Of a stretch of 64,000 nt of DNA, positions 34,345-46,197 are shown piece by piece (the stretch's first letter is position 1; every line of letters begins with the position of its first letter). The notes under the pieces are model-generated. The model saw only the letters and a program-made list of their open reading frames with translations. It had not been told where the DNA came from and did not search any database. This stretch comes from Gigaspora rosea. Its lineage: Eukaryota; Glomeromycota; Glomeromycetes; Diversisporales; Gigasporaceae. The translations under genes were made by a program, and so were the position numbers. The DNA is taken from NCBI GenBank assembly GCA_003550325.1, contig QKWP01000045.1, positions 230,828 to 294,827 of the forward strand, written 5' to 3'.

Positions 34345-36785
34345 AACACAGCTTTTAAGTGCTATATATAGTAATAAGTGCCAATAGAAAAATTATAACC
34401 CAGAGTTGATCCTAAAAAAACTTGGGCTGGTCAACATACTATAAAATGTAATGCACAATACCTCCTTGATTTGTATCAGGCATATTTCAAAATTGTTTGT
34501 TATAGTATTTTGTAAGAGACATGAACAAAATCAATAACCATTTAATAATATAAATTTTTTTCTAACAGATTAATATATACTCTTCATATAATACGCTCAC
34601 ATAATATACCTTTTTATATACAATATACCTGGGTATTTTCATTGCACAGTACCAAAACATTTCCTTTACATTTATTGTTTGCCAATTTATCATCTAATTG
34701 CCATTAATGAATATCTATATTGTTGTAAACTATTAGTCGATTTTTATTCAATTTTTGATAGTACAAAAACATTATTTAAATCAAATTTTTTTAAAAAAAA
34801 TTGTTTATAAAATATTTTTGGCTAGAGCTGAGAGGAGCAAGACGAAAGACTTGAAGTCTTACTCTATTGAATTTTAAGAATGTCCAGCTCTTGCTTCACT
34901 TGGCCCAAATTTTAGGTTCAAAATAACTGTGATTAGGTTCAATGTTTGGATACCAAATCTTGATTTAAAATAAGATAGCTAACTTTTAATACAATAGAAT
35001 ATGTTAACTGACTATTAATAAGAAAGAATTTAAAAATTACCCTATATTAAATCCTATCATATATATATCATCAAATTGTAAGCCTTACTCTACTAGAACA
35101 TGTCTGTCATTGAATTGCAAGCCTTACTCTACTGAATATGTCTGGCTCCCACTTCACTTGACCCAAACATTTGGATATTGAAAACTTGTTTTATAAATAA
35201 CCTATTTTAAAGTATAAGACCTAAAAATTAAGTGCTCCAGCCCACAAAACGTTGCCATTTTTTCTAGTTTTTTTAAAGAAAAAAAAAATCTTTAAAAAAA
35301 ATTGGCTAAAAATAAAATAAAGAAGAACAAACTTGCTAAAAGTTGAAGAAGCCAAGCAGTTGTCAGCCGTTACAACTATTCAATCCGCTTTTCAAGCCTA
35401 CCAAACTTGTTTAGAATTACAAAGAAATTTTAAAAGTATAGATTCGAAACTTAATACCATGTTCCAACTATGAGCCAGTACAAATAAGAGCTTGTACGTG
35501 TTTTTCAGAAAGGTGTAAGAGTCTGGTGAGTTTTGAGAATTAATACAAGAAAGGGCAGGACATTAAGATCTATTTGTACAAGAAACTACCAAAGGGAAAA
35601 ACTATTTGTTACGAAATATTAATTAATTAGTGGCGTAAGTAATATTCGAGAAATTCGAGAATATTCATGAGTTCATCAATGATCTAATCAACATAGTGTC
35701 ATGTGCATAATGGGACATTTTCTGATTGGCTTATTACTATGTGATAAACCCAAGCTTTTCCGAAATTTACAAAAGTCCTCTCTGCTACTTTTGAATTTGT
35801 GCATTTTCTGCAGTGACTAAACTCAAATTCTAAATTCTACCTCAAATTCTAAATTCTACGGTGATTTAATTTAATTTTTGCGATTATCTGCCTAATTCTT
35901 TTCTGAAGATACATGAAGAGTGACACTCAAAATTTGGTTTAATACCAAGGTTCCGAAGCTTTTCGACGACCACGCTCGTATTTTGTGTTAATTGATTGTC
36001 TATCCTTCCAAAACTCTCCGCCAAAACTCGCAATTTGATTTGTTCCTGGTCAAATTTTAGTTCAATTCTGCAATTAATCGACCCTGTCTAAAATTTCGGT
36101 AAAATGCACGAATCGAAAGTCAGTGATCTCTACTTGTACTACGTTGCACGTGATTAGGTCGGAAGGGTCGGAGGCCGTCTGGGGTAGCTACACTCTAAAT
36201 TTTATTGCCGTGTCTTATAATTTTTTAGTGAAAACTTTGAATCTAGAATTTACAAATTCATCATAATGCGTCTATATTTATTTAAATATTCGAAAGCTTA
36301 TTTACATAAGAATTTGAGTCTCAAAGGTTTTGTCATTTAGGGCCCAGGTTTCGACTTTTGTCATCAAGCAAAAATGGTTTCGTCTAACAACTATATACGT
36401 ACGTATGGTGTGGAAAATCTAAAAACTTCGATTACTTCAATCACTTTATATAGAATAAAGTTTAACTAATTCATTGAGGATAAACTAAATTTGTCATTCT
36501 CAGTAGCATGCTATTACATACATATTGTTCTTTGCTTATTGTTTTTATGCAAAGAAATTTAGAGTTCTACCTTTTGCTTATTGAGATCGATAATTTAGGA
36601 AATTTATTTTCTGATGTACTGCTGGTTTATGCATCATCTACATAGAAATATTGAGGTTTTAGATTTCCTGCACAGTACGTACTTATGCGACTAAAGACAT
36701 ACAATGAATGTTGTGCAACGTAATACATTTTGAATTTCATGAATTTAATGCGCTTTCTTATGTACTGTAATAATTCTTCCTTGCG
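34345..36785. other. Interval upstream of the Sel1 gene
   Basis: At 34845-35165 three degenerate copies of a unit with AAGCCTTACTCTACTGAATA and CTTCACTTGGCCCAAA are present. At 35810-35865 a short direct repeat CTCAAATTCTAAATTCTAC occurs. Bases 35900-36300 have more mixed composition but no supported gene. The 5' flank and promoter of the Sel1 gene should lie in the last few hundred bases; no clear TATA box was found. Confidence 0.4.
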
Positions 36786-36790
36786 GCAAG

Positions 36791-38563
36791 ATGTCAATTT
36801 ACAATAATATATTTGAAAAGCAGCCAGAAAAAAGCGATAATTCATCAGATATTACCAAAATAACCAATAATATTACCCAATTGTACCTAAATGATAACAA
36901 GTCACAGGATTTTCTTAATGTTAAGGAAATCTGTAATCTGTATAATGAAGAAAGTTTAAAAGGCCACAATCCTCGCTTAATTCTTGACACATTAGAACAA
37001 TTTCTGATAAAGAAAAATCAAAATCCAGATGATATTATTAATTTTTGCTTAAATTATCAAGATAATCCTATAATTCAAATCGTTCTCGCAAGTTGTTATT
37101 ATTACGGTAAATGGGTTAAAAAAGATGAACATAAAGCCTTCATTTATTATCACAAATCTGCAGAAATGGGGAACGTTGACGGAACATATATAGTTGGACA
37201 GTTTTATGATAATGGAATTGGAGTTGAAAAGGATGAAATTAGGGCTTTCATTTATTATCAAAAATCTGCAGAGATGGGGAATGCTGACGGAACATACATG
37301 GTTGGATATTGTTATGATTGTGGAATTGGAGTTGAAAAGGATGAAAATAAGGCTTTCATTTATTATCAAAAATCTGCAGAGATGGGGAATGCAACAGCGA
37401 TAAATAACGTTGGATATTGTTATCAAAATGGAATTGGAGTTGAAAAGGATGAAAATAAGGCTTTCATTTATTATCAAAAATCTGCAGAGATGGGTAATGC
37501 TGCAGCAATATATAAAGTTGGATGTTGTTATCGAAATGGAATTGGAATTGAAAAGGATGAAAATAAGGCTTTCATTTATTATCAAAAATCTGCAGAGATG
37601 GGTAACGCAAATGGAATATATATGGCTGGATTTTGTTATCATGGTGGATTTGGAGTTGAAAAGGATGAAAATAAGGCTTTCATTTATTATCAAAAATCTG
37701 CAGAGATGGGGAATGCAACAGCAACAAATAACGTTGGATATTGTTATCAAAATGGAATTGGAGTTGAAAAGGATGAACATAAGGCATTCATTTATTATCA
37801 AAAATCTGCAGAGATGGGTGACGCTAATGGAACATATAATGTTGGATATTGTTATGATGAAGGAATTGGAGTTGAAAAGGATGAACATAAGGCATTCATT
37901 TATTATCAAAAATCTGCAGAGATGGGTGACGCTAATGGAACATATAATGTTGGATGTTGTTATCATCATGGAATTGGAGTTGAAAAGGATGAACATAAGG
38001 CATTCATTTATTATCAAAAATCTGCAGAGATGGGTGACGCTAATGGAACATATAATGTTGGATATTGTTATCATGAAGGAATTGGAGTTGAAAAGGATGA
38101 AAATAAGGCTTTCATTTATTATCAAAAATCTGCAGAGATGGGTAACGCTAGTGGAACATTTAATGTTGGAATTTGTTATCTAAATGGAATTGGAATTGAA
38201 AAGAATGAACATAAGGCATTCATTTATTATCAAAAATCTGCAGAGATGGGTGACGCTAATGGAACATATAATGTTGGATATTGTTATCATGAAGGAATTG
38301 GAGTTGAAAAGGATGAACATAAGGCATTCATTTATTATCAAAAATCTGCAGAGATGGGTGACGCTAGTGGAACATATAATGTTGGATATTGTTATCAAAA
38401 TGGAATTGGAGTTGAAAAGGATGAAAATAAGGCTTTCATTTATTATCAAAAATCTGCAGAGATGGGTGACGTTCGTGGAATGTCGTCAGTAGCAGAATGT
38501 TATCGTAATGGAATTGGAGTAACAAGAGATCTAGATAAAGCCATGTATTGGTATCAAAGGTAA
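36791..38563 (+). CDS. Sel1-like repeat protein (13 near-identical repeats)
   Basis: A 590-residue frame. Residues 1-100 form a unique, mostly helical N-terminus. From about residue 105 there are 13 repeats of 36 residues built on the Sel1/TPR-like pattern: G-Y-CY--GIGVEKDE-KAFIYYQKSAEMG(N/D)A. Sel1 repeats make alpha-solenoids that bind partner proteins; in mycorrhizal fungi they are massively expanded and often joined to kinases. Repeats alternate between DENKAF and DEHKAF subtypes and are nearly identical at the DNA level (period 108 bp), pointing to recent homogenisation. The strong reading bias leaves other frames open too. The stop follows YWYQR immediately, but AAAG|GTAAAT there is also a good splice donor, so the protein may continue downstream toward the kinase exon at 39321. 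Joining those sites directly is out of phase. Confidence 0.88.
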   Translation: MSIYNNIFEKQPEKSDNSSDITKITNNITQLYLNDNKSQDFLNVKEICNLYNEESLKGHNPRLILDTLEQFLIKKNQNPDDIINFCLNYQDNPIIQIVLASCYYYGKWVKKDEHKAFIYYHKSAEMGNVDGTYIVGQFYDNGIGVEKDEIRAFIYYQKSAEMGNADGTYMVGYCYDCGIGVEKDENKAFIYYQKSAEMGNATAINNVGYCYQNGIGVEKDENKAFIYYQKSAEMGNAAAIYKVGCCYRNGIGIEKDENKAFIYYQKSAEMGNANGIYMAGFCYHGGFGVEKDENKAFIYYQKSAEMGNATATNNVGYCYQNGIGVEKDEHKAFIYYQKSAEMGDANGTYNVGYCYDEGIGVEKDEHKAFIYYQKSAEMGDANGTYNVGCCYHHGIGVEKDEHKAFIYYQKSAEMGDANGTYNVGYCYHEGIGVEKDENKAFIYYQKSAEMGNASGTFNVGICYLNGIGIEKNEHKAFIYYQKSAEMGDANGTYNVGYCYHEGIGVEKDEHKAFIYYQKSAEMGDASGTYNVGYCYQNGIGVEKDENKAFIYYQKSAEMGDVRGMSSVAECYRNGIGVTRDLDKAMYWYQR

Positions 38564-38767
38564 ATTTTTACTTAAAATTTAGCTAGAATATTATGTCGTA
38601 TTGCAACCCAATTATAAGATCAGACGTAATTGAAATCAAAATCAGTTTAGAGTCATGATTAAATTTAAGATAAATTTAGAAGATATAATCTAAATTTTTT
38701 TTATAAGAGAAATTTCAATTTTTAAGAAAAAAAGACGTGTGTCGAACATATCTATGTTTATGTTAAC

Positions 38768-39135
38768 CGGATTTAAATCACCACCTAAAAAATTTTCAGA
38801 TCATGTGATATACATTAATTTTTTTATCATTATACTTATATCTATCGTTATTGTTATATTTATCATTATTGTTAAGTTTTAATCGCTTACTTATCAATAA
38901 AAAAAGTTTTTTATTTATGCAATGTCCGGCGGAAAGAACCAATAGAATTTGAGCAATGATGGGCCCCTGATGATCATCAATCAGTGTAACTCACTCTAGG
39001 TTACACATAAAGAATTTCATTTTTTGCTTCGGACTTAGATCAGATTCTGATTTCCTAATTTAAAACTTAATCATTTCATTAATCATGCAAATTCACACGA
39101 TCTGAAAAATTTTTGGGTGCCGAATTAACCCGGTT
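38768..39135. mobile_element. MITE of the AACCGG(A/G)TTTAAA family between Sel1 and kinase
   Basis: The left end AACCGGATTTAAATCACCAC and the right end (reverse complement) AACCGGGTTAATTCGGCACC are followed by matching TTTTCAGATC(A/G)TGTGA. About 370 bp, related to the 183-bp copies inside the hAT-B triplication. It lies in the possible intron or spacer between the Sel1 frame and the kinase exons. Target duplication is not clear. Confidence 0.7.
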
Positions 39136-39320
39136 ATCAAGCTTCTTTATTATTATATATTTTGCTAATATGTTCTTATTTTGTACTTATTTAATAAATT
39201 CATATATCTAAATCGCCGATTAGGGAAAAAGAATTAACATCAGGTATTATATCATTAATAATTTTCATAAAAATCTATTTTATCAATTAATTTACTAATT
39301 TTTTTAAAATGAATTAACAG

Positions 39321-40546
39321 CTACGAATGAGTGGATACGTAATTCTGAGATTGATGATGATTTGGAAAAAATATTGATAGAAAATAAATATCAGTTATCT
39401 TGGATTCCTTATGATGAGTTTTATGAGATTGAAGAAATAGGCAGAGGTGGATTTGCAACTGTATACTATGCTTACTGGCTTGATAAAAGTCAAAATCTCA
39501 AAAGGCTAGTTGCGATTAAATTGCTTCATAATTCAAATAATTATCATGAAGAATTTATAAGAGAGGTAATCTTTATAAAAAAAATCATTAATTGTATTAT
39601 TCGTTATTTATTATTTATATAGTAATTTAATATTTATATTCTTAAATTAGTTAAAAGCTTACTGTGATATCGGACTTAAAGATCCAACATTTTTAAAATG
39701 CTTCGGTATATAAAAAGCCAAAGCATCTAAAGATTATATTTTAGTCATGGAATATGCGTCAAAAGGTAGTTTGCGTAACAATCTACGTAGCATAGCACAA
39801 ATGGATTGGAAAGATAAAATAAATCTGCTACAATGTATTGCATCAGATCTTAAAATCATTCATTCCCATGACATTATTCATTGTGATTTACATAGTGGAA
39901 ATATACTACAAACTGAATTGAAGAATGCATATATTGCAGATTTAGGACTTTCAATAACTGCAAATATTGCTTTAAAATCGAAATCTGATACAACTTGTGG
40001 AATTTTACCTTATATTGCGCCTGAGGTTTTGAAAAATCAACAGTATACTAAAGCATCCGATATTTATTCACTTGGTATAATCATGTGGGAAATTTTATAC
40101 GGTAAACCTGTACCTTTTGAACTAAAATCAAAATTACAATCTAAATTACAATTTCAAATACAAGTATGTGATGGTTTACGGCCACATATTTATGAAAATA
40201 CTGCAAAGTGCTATGCTGATTTAATAAAGAAATGTTGGAATACAGAGCCGAATGAACGACCAACTGCAACTGAAATTTGTGATATTTTTGCAGAATGGCA
40301 GAATAGTGGAAGTATTTTATCTGAATTGCTCGAATCCGATGAAAAATTGCAAAATATAAAAAATGAGGATATGCAAGTATATATTGACTCTCATTATAAA
40401 AGTTGTTTTATTTCATCCAATAATGATTATAAAGGTATTTATAAATTTGATTATTGTTTTTAATAAATTATTTTGTTCTATATTATTGCTTTGTTTAAAT
40501 AATTCTTCATATAGATAGTCAATTATATGAACTTGAAATGCCGTAA
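39321..40546 (+). CDS. Protein kinase (TKL-like), exons with one in-frame stop
   Basis: Exons read as 39321-39565, 39651-40434 and 40515-40546; the 5' end is uncertain. Motifs in order: GRGGFATVY (glycine loop), VAIKLL (ATP-site Lys), FIRE/LKAYCD (helix C region), MEYASKGSL (hinge), IIHCDLHSGNIL (catalytic loop with Asp and Asn), ADLGLS (DLG in place of DFG), APEVL, SDIYSLGIIMWEI and ERPTATEICDIF. All key catalytic residues are present. The C-terminus after the last intron is DSQLYELEMP. Such kinases are a hallmark expansion in Glomeromycotina, probably in signalling; partners are unknown. A TAA at 39711-39713 interrupts exon 2 between FGI and KAKASKDYILVMEY, with open frame on both sides, so the gene is a recent pseudogene, uses an unseen splice, or holds a base error. 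The first exon begins in phase needing one upstream base, which the Sel1 donor does not supply. Confidence 0.8.
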
Positions 40547-40549
40547 ATT

Positions 40550-41440
40550 ATCAATGAATAAGAGCAATCATTCAAATTTTGGACAATATGGCGGAAGAGA
40601 ATATATTTTATAATAATTTTAAACATGAATACATTAGAATATTATAGAGAATTCTATATGCAAGTTTGATTTTCTCTTATATTGATATCAATTATTTACA
40701 TCTTGTATTATATGTCAAGTATTTTGATAATAAATTTTGAATATTTAAATAGACTTATTATTTGTGGTGCATGGAATCTATTATAGATTTTATTAATTGC
40801 CGCGGCTGATGCTGAAATTTGGTCCTATTTTAAAATTGTTTGGGTCTTTTTTGTCTTTTTTTTTTAAAGGTTAAGATAGGATTTAGTAGTGATTTGATAT
40901 TTAAAGAGTATTAAAGAGTATATGTGGATTTAGCAGGACTTATATTTTCAAATCGAGTCCTCAAATTTCAGTATCATCCACGACACTAATTAATAAAGTC
41001 TAAATATGGAGAATGAAATTTCCATTCTTTTTTTGTTACCATATCACTATATTGTAATGACCTACTACAGTGCTACGTCGATATTATTAGGTTATGTTTT
41101 TGTGCATAGCCTAATTAAATTCATTTCGTTCGATCTAATTATTAGTTTACGTTCAATTTGGTGTATTTATAAAAGATTAGGTTAATTAATTAAGATAATA
41201 GTTGGCTTCTTTTTTTTTTAGTAAACTCAATATTCAACCTGATTATATTGAGATCCTTTATATCAACATCTATTTTTCTCTGACTTTTAATATTAACTGT
41301 TTATCTTTTTTTTTTTTTTTAGATCCCAATTGTGCCGGTTGTTCGATTTTTGACATTTATTTTTTCCGCTATTTTCATCCGATGGAGACATTAATTTCTC
41401 GTAAATGCCCGATAAGACTGATGGAAAAAATATGACTGAC
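40550..41440. other. Gene-free interval
   Basis: AT-rich sequence. A small imperfect hairpin (ATTAGGTTATG / CATAGCCTAAT) lies at about 41088-41115. No gene. Confidence 0.35.
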
Positions 41441-42394
41441 TACCCAGTACAGTTGTTAGGCGAAACCTAGAGGTTTCGCCAAAAAAAATTTTAAAAGACG
41501 AAATGGCGAAACTGGCGTAAGGTGGCGAAACTGGCGAAAGTGGCGAAAGGTGGCAAACTATCAAAAGGTAACGAACTAAAGAAAGGTAATAAAGTGACAA
41601 AAGGCAGTGAAACTGTAAAGTGCTATGTGGTAGATCCCTCTATGAGATTTACACTGAAAGCATTTATATTCGTGTTAGAGATGGGAAAGTTATTTACCTA
41701 TTACGTAAAAGTCATCTAATTCCTTAGTATAATATGTTATTAGTTGTAAATTTATTTTTTAGTAAATTGTCACAACTTTTACGTAATAAGTAAATTATCT
41801 TGCTCATCTCTAATCCGGGCATAATTTATTTGCGCGGGAAATCAAAAAAAGAAATCCAATTTAGTAAATAAATTAAGTGCGTGAGATAAAAGGTTAGGGT
41901 TAGAGCCTTAAGGTTAGAGGCTATATGGTTATACTGATGCTTACTATATATAAAACTTCATTCCCGTCATTTTTAATTTGTGCACCAAGATCAATTTAAA
42001 CATTAGTTTTTGTATATTTTCGTTTTTTTCTTCTTTTACGCGTTTGTCAGGCTGATCCGGAATAGTCAAAGTTACACTCTCCGATTGGCTATTTCCAATC
42101 CAGGAGTTTGTCTTACCCGCGCAAATAAGTAAATGCGGGTACAATCATATCAAAGTTCAATGAATAGTATCCCTATACCTTGGAAAATACGGTACGGTCA
42201 TCCTTTACACTGTTCGTTTTTACAAACTACCTAAACATGCTAACTAACGCGTTCAAAAAGATCTAATTTCAGGGTTAATTTTGATTAGTGTGCCTAAATT
42301 GGTAACTTAAAGCAAATGACAACATCAAGCGAAATCAAATATTAACTTTAACTACGATATATATAAATTAAATAATAAATATTCATGAAAATTA

Positions 42395-42513
42395 CTGCCG
42401 TATAGTCGCAAAATAACGCGCAGGAGCGTTATTTCGAATTTCGGCCCGAATTAAGCTTAATTTAGGCCAAAATTTGAAATAACGCTCCTGCGCGTTATTT
42501 CGCGACTATACAG
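42395..42513. mobile_element. Palindromic MITE with TA target duplication, nested in hAT-E
   Basis: 119 bp. The left arm runs CTGCCGTATAGTCGC then AAATAACGCGCAGGAGCGTT; the right arm is the reverse complement apart from a 3-bp insertion near the left end and few mismatches. TA flanks at 42393-42394 and 42514-42515. The centre is GAATTAAGCTTAATT-like. The high arm identity suggests a young insertion. Confidence 0.85.
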
Positions 42514-42889
42514 TATCTAATAAACTATTTATATGTAACACTACTAAAGCTTCTATATAACTTAAATCCAATGCTAATAATTTGTTTGTTATACAGATAG
42601 TTTCTTCACAACATATAAGTAATTCTACTTTTTATTTTTAACAATCTGAATTTACTAAATTTGACCAATTAAAAGTTAATAATATAACAATTATTTCCCA
42701 ACATTTAAAGTTAACTCTAAGATTTAGATTAATAATATTATTATTAATAAGCTACTTACTATGCATGATATTTAAAGGTTTAAAAACAAAATGGTAAAAA
42801 AATCTTAACAACTTAACAATAAAAATATTGGTTAATTAATTGAATAAAAAAAATCTTAAAACTTTTTATATAAGAGTCACATGCAGTGC

Positions 42890-43185
42890 TCAATAGCCAT
42901 ACACAAATAAATTCACTTCCAATTTTGGCTTGTGTTGTTTCTTTATAAAAGCAACATGTGTGCTTAATAACTACATGCAAATATTTTCACTCACCAACAT
43001 GGCTTAGGTACGTATGCATATTTCTTTAAACAAGTCATATGCTGTTTTTAATAGCCATATTTTATTCACATATCTTCTAGCCACATGCAAATATTTCATT
43101 CTCAAACATGGATTAGGTACATTTCTTTATATGAGCACATATTGTGCATACGCAAATATTTTCATTCGCCAACATGGTTCAGCCC
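42890..43185 (+). repeat. Degenerate tandem repeat, three to four units
   Basis: A unit of 70-110 bp contains CATGCAAATATTTTCA(C/T)TC, CCAACATGG(C/A)TTAGGTAC and TTTCTTTA(A/T)A, ending in CATAT(G/T)(C/T)TGT. Starts are at about 42890, 42970, 43080 and 43145. It is located inside hAT-E and looks like internal expansion of that element. Confidence 0.65.
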
Positions 43186-43389
43186 TTTCCCTTAGAGAAT
43201 TTAAACTTTGCTGAGAGCTTGACCTTCGCCAGGGGTTTCGCCGGTGTTTTACCTTTCGCCAGGGGTTTCGACTTTCGCCAGGGGATTCGCCTTTCGCCAG
43301 AATTTCGCCACTTTCGTCTTTCGCCGGGTTTAGGTTTCGCCTTTCGTCATTTGCACAAAACAGTTTCGCCTAACAACTGTACTACCCAG

Positions 43390-46120
43390 TATTTGATTCC
43401 TGTTGAGCAAAATTAAAAATTTACCTTGCATGACCTTAGAAGTGAACATTATTCTATTAATCTACAGTAAATTAAAAAAAAAAAATAAAATAAAAATCCA
43501 AAAATTTACTTTGCGCGGAATATGCAAATGTTTTAGCAAATTAGACCTGATCTAAATAAGATCTTGTCTCATTTTAGTAGAGTTTAGATCGAGAGTTAAG
43601 TAGCTCTAATCGTAATCTGCATATTATATGAATTTTACTATTATTAGTAACAAAGACTGAGGCAAAGTCTCGTCCTATAAAAAAAAATTAACCATGGTCA
43701 AATTCGCTGATATAAATAAACCGCGCATCATGGCATTATATATCTTTATTTGCTGTATTTTTTTTCTTAAAAAAAAAGGTTTATTGAGCTATGGAGCTCC
43801 TTTATTATAAAATGATAATTTTTGTAATTAATAGATTCAAATTTAGTTGATATTTTAAAATATTGAACAATACTTTTTTTTGTAAACTTAATAAGACTAG
43901 GCTTTATAAATACAAAGGCAACTTGACGATTTAGTAGACGTTATTTTGTCTAATTGCAACTCATAGTGACATGACTTTTAGCAGTTTGCATTTAAAGAAC
44001 AATATAAAAATTGCATCACATTAATAAAGGTTGGTATAAGTTTGGGACTGCATTTGACAGATATTGTATTTGGGTTTGTTTTTAGAGATTTTTGGTCTGT
44101 ACTATATAATATTAAATAATGTTTTTATTGAGATTGAATTATAAATATTTAATTCTTACATTAAAAATCGACCTAAGTAGTACTTAGTTGGTGAAAATTA
44201 AAGAATTACTCGGATTGATTAATATGTAATCAACATAATCTATGATTTTATATTATTTATTGCTAATTGAAGGTAAAAAAAAAAAAAACTAAATATGAAA
44301 TAGATCAATGATTTTTAAATTTTTGTGTAGTCTATTAAATCAATAAGTATACACGAATTTGATTGAACAGAATTTTTTATATTTAAACATTAATTTTATC
44401 AGAGAAAACCAAAATAAAAATTTTGTTGCCTTATTATTTTCACGAGCACCAAATTATTATTGTAATTATAGCTAGGGCTGTTAATCGGCCCGGTCCGGAC
44501 TAACGGTCCTTCGGTCCGTCCAGCGATCGGACCGGACCGGACCATTTTAGAACGGACCGAAAGGACCGTCGGTCCTAATAGTAAATATCAAATATAATCA
44601 TGATAATACGCATTTTGAAACAACTATAAAATGTTAAAATTCAATTACAAACCCACTTAGTTGATAAACCACGTTTAATGTGTAAATCGCATGAGGATTT
44701 ATAATAACAATATAACGCAGGAATAGAGATCATGCACCTTATCACTGCATGGTGCTTAATTGATTCATCCGAGATTGTCATGTTACAACATTTATCATGA
44801 GAGAACGATGAATGTCATATCAAAAACTAGAGTTGCATTCCGATAAAACTTTCATCCATTTATCTATATCCGAATTGTCCGGATAATCCTGATTGGATAC
44901 TCGGATAACGTTGACGGATTGTTACTCTATCAGAAACGCAGAATTTTAATGATTTTACAAACGACAAATCAAATTAGCTAAAAGGTATAAAATGTACGAA
45001 GTCTGAATTTGATTATATAGATAGATTAGTCCGTAATTATAGTAATTATAGTCTAAATTATAAGATATAAAAGTTTATCAGCTCAATAAGTTATTATTAT
45101 ATCAAGACAAGATTATATCTGCTACTTTAAAAATTGAATAGCACTTTCATTCATGCACGTATATCAATAATTTATCAATCTAAGTATTTGAAACCTCTTA
45201 TTAATTTATAATTTGTGCCGATTTGGTCGATAAACAGTCTCTTATACAGGTCAGATTTAGTCAATATTGTAAATGTAACAACTATTTTTTTTTTTAATCG
45301 AAATATTCTTCAAAAGGATGTGATTATATGATTTTTTTGTGAAGATGATCTGGGAAAATTCATGAGATTCTTAATTGTCTAATATTCCATATTTTTAAAA
45401 TCTGAAGTATCACCACATCAGTGTTTCGGGCGAAATTATTTCCAAATCCGAAACTTTTTGCCCAGAGGCATTTTAGTTTTGTCCTATAGGTCCGAAACCC
45501 TCCGAAACAAGTTTCATCAAAACTAAGTTTCTCACGAGACACTGGATCTCATCCTTTTGAAAAAGTGCAATAATTTCTTAATTGTTCACTTCTTAACTTT
45601 CTTGTTAAAATTTCATTTAACTGATAAAAAACTATAACTGATTCTTATAACATTGTTTTATATGCAATACAAAATAAAGATTTTAAATTTATAATGAACC
45701 ATCTTAGGAATTGTACCCAGGTAGAAATGGCTGTTATATCAATGCTTATATAGCTATACCGATTTACTCAGATCGCCCTGAGTAAAATTTTCTACAATCT
45801 TTAAATCATATGCTTTTCTTCCGACAAAATTCATAATAAAGATTAATTGAAGAATTGAATGAATTTCCTTATAAATTTATTATAAAGTATAATTTATAAA
45901 TTTAAAATTGTTTCGTCAGATCAAAATATTACCGGACCTACCATAATCAGCAGCGCATGATACGTGTAAGCCAAATAGTTTTCTATATTAATACGCAATT
46001 GACAAGACTTGATAAAAAAAAAAACTCAACATTAGCGTAAATAGTTCTTCTAATCTTACAAATTTTAAGTATTGAAATTTGTTAAGTAGTATAAAGTTAA
46101 AAAACCGAAGTCTAATTTTC
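43390..46120. other. Gene-poor interval with isolated repeat ends
   Basis: At 44478-44580 a hAT-like end TAGGGCTGTTAATCGGCCCG is followed by dense GGTCCGGACC / CGGTCC motifs; no partner end was found. At 45311-45563 the dodecamer TTCAAAAGGATG and its complement bracket about 250 bp that hold GAAACTT/AAGTTTC motifs, a possible weak MITE. The remainder is AT-rich and non-coding. Confidence 0.45.
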
Positions 46121-46123
46121 TTC

Positions 46124-46138
46124 TCATATATAAATATA
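46124..46138 (+). promoter_or_regulatory. TATA-like element of the secreted-protein gene
   Basis: CATATATAAATATATGG lies about 60-75 bp before the ATG at 46198, a plausible core promoter position. No other motif was identified. Confidence 0.4.
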
Positions 46139-46197
46139 TGGAAATATTTTTAAATTTTTTTTCGCTTTTTAACTTTTGACCAACCATTATATCCATT

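Larger units (their letters stand above)
41448..43381. mobile_element. hAT-E: 1.93-kb non-autonomous hAT element
   Basis: Inverted ends TACAGTTGTTAGGCGAAAC are perfect at both sides (19 bp). The octamer CTACCCAG flanks them at 41440-41447 and 43382-43389. Subterminal arrays of GGCGAAA/TTTCGCC occupy 41455-41560 and 43215-43375. The interior contains a second MITE (42395-42513) and a tandem repeat (42890-43185). No transposase was seen. Lys/Gly-rich frames near 41522 and Phe/Ala-rich ones near 43190 are only translations of the motif arrays. Confidence 0.9.

Noticed and set aside
37049-38125. 358-codon open frame on the minus strand across the Sel1 gene (also long plus-strand frames offset from it)
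   Set aside because: It mirrors the 108-bp period of the Sel1 repeats; the sense frame has the known domain and the others are by-products of a stop-free repeat.
41522-41719. Lys/Gly-rich frame
   Set aside because: It is a translation of GGCGAAA motifs in the end of hAT-E.
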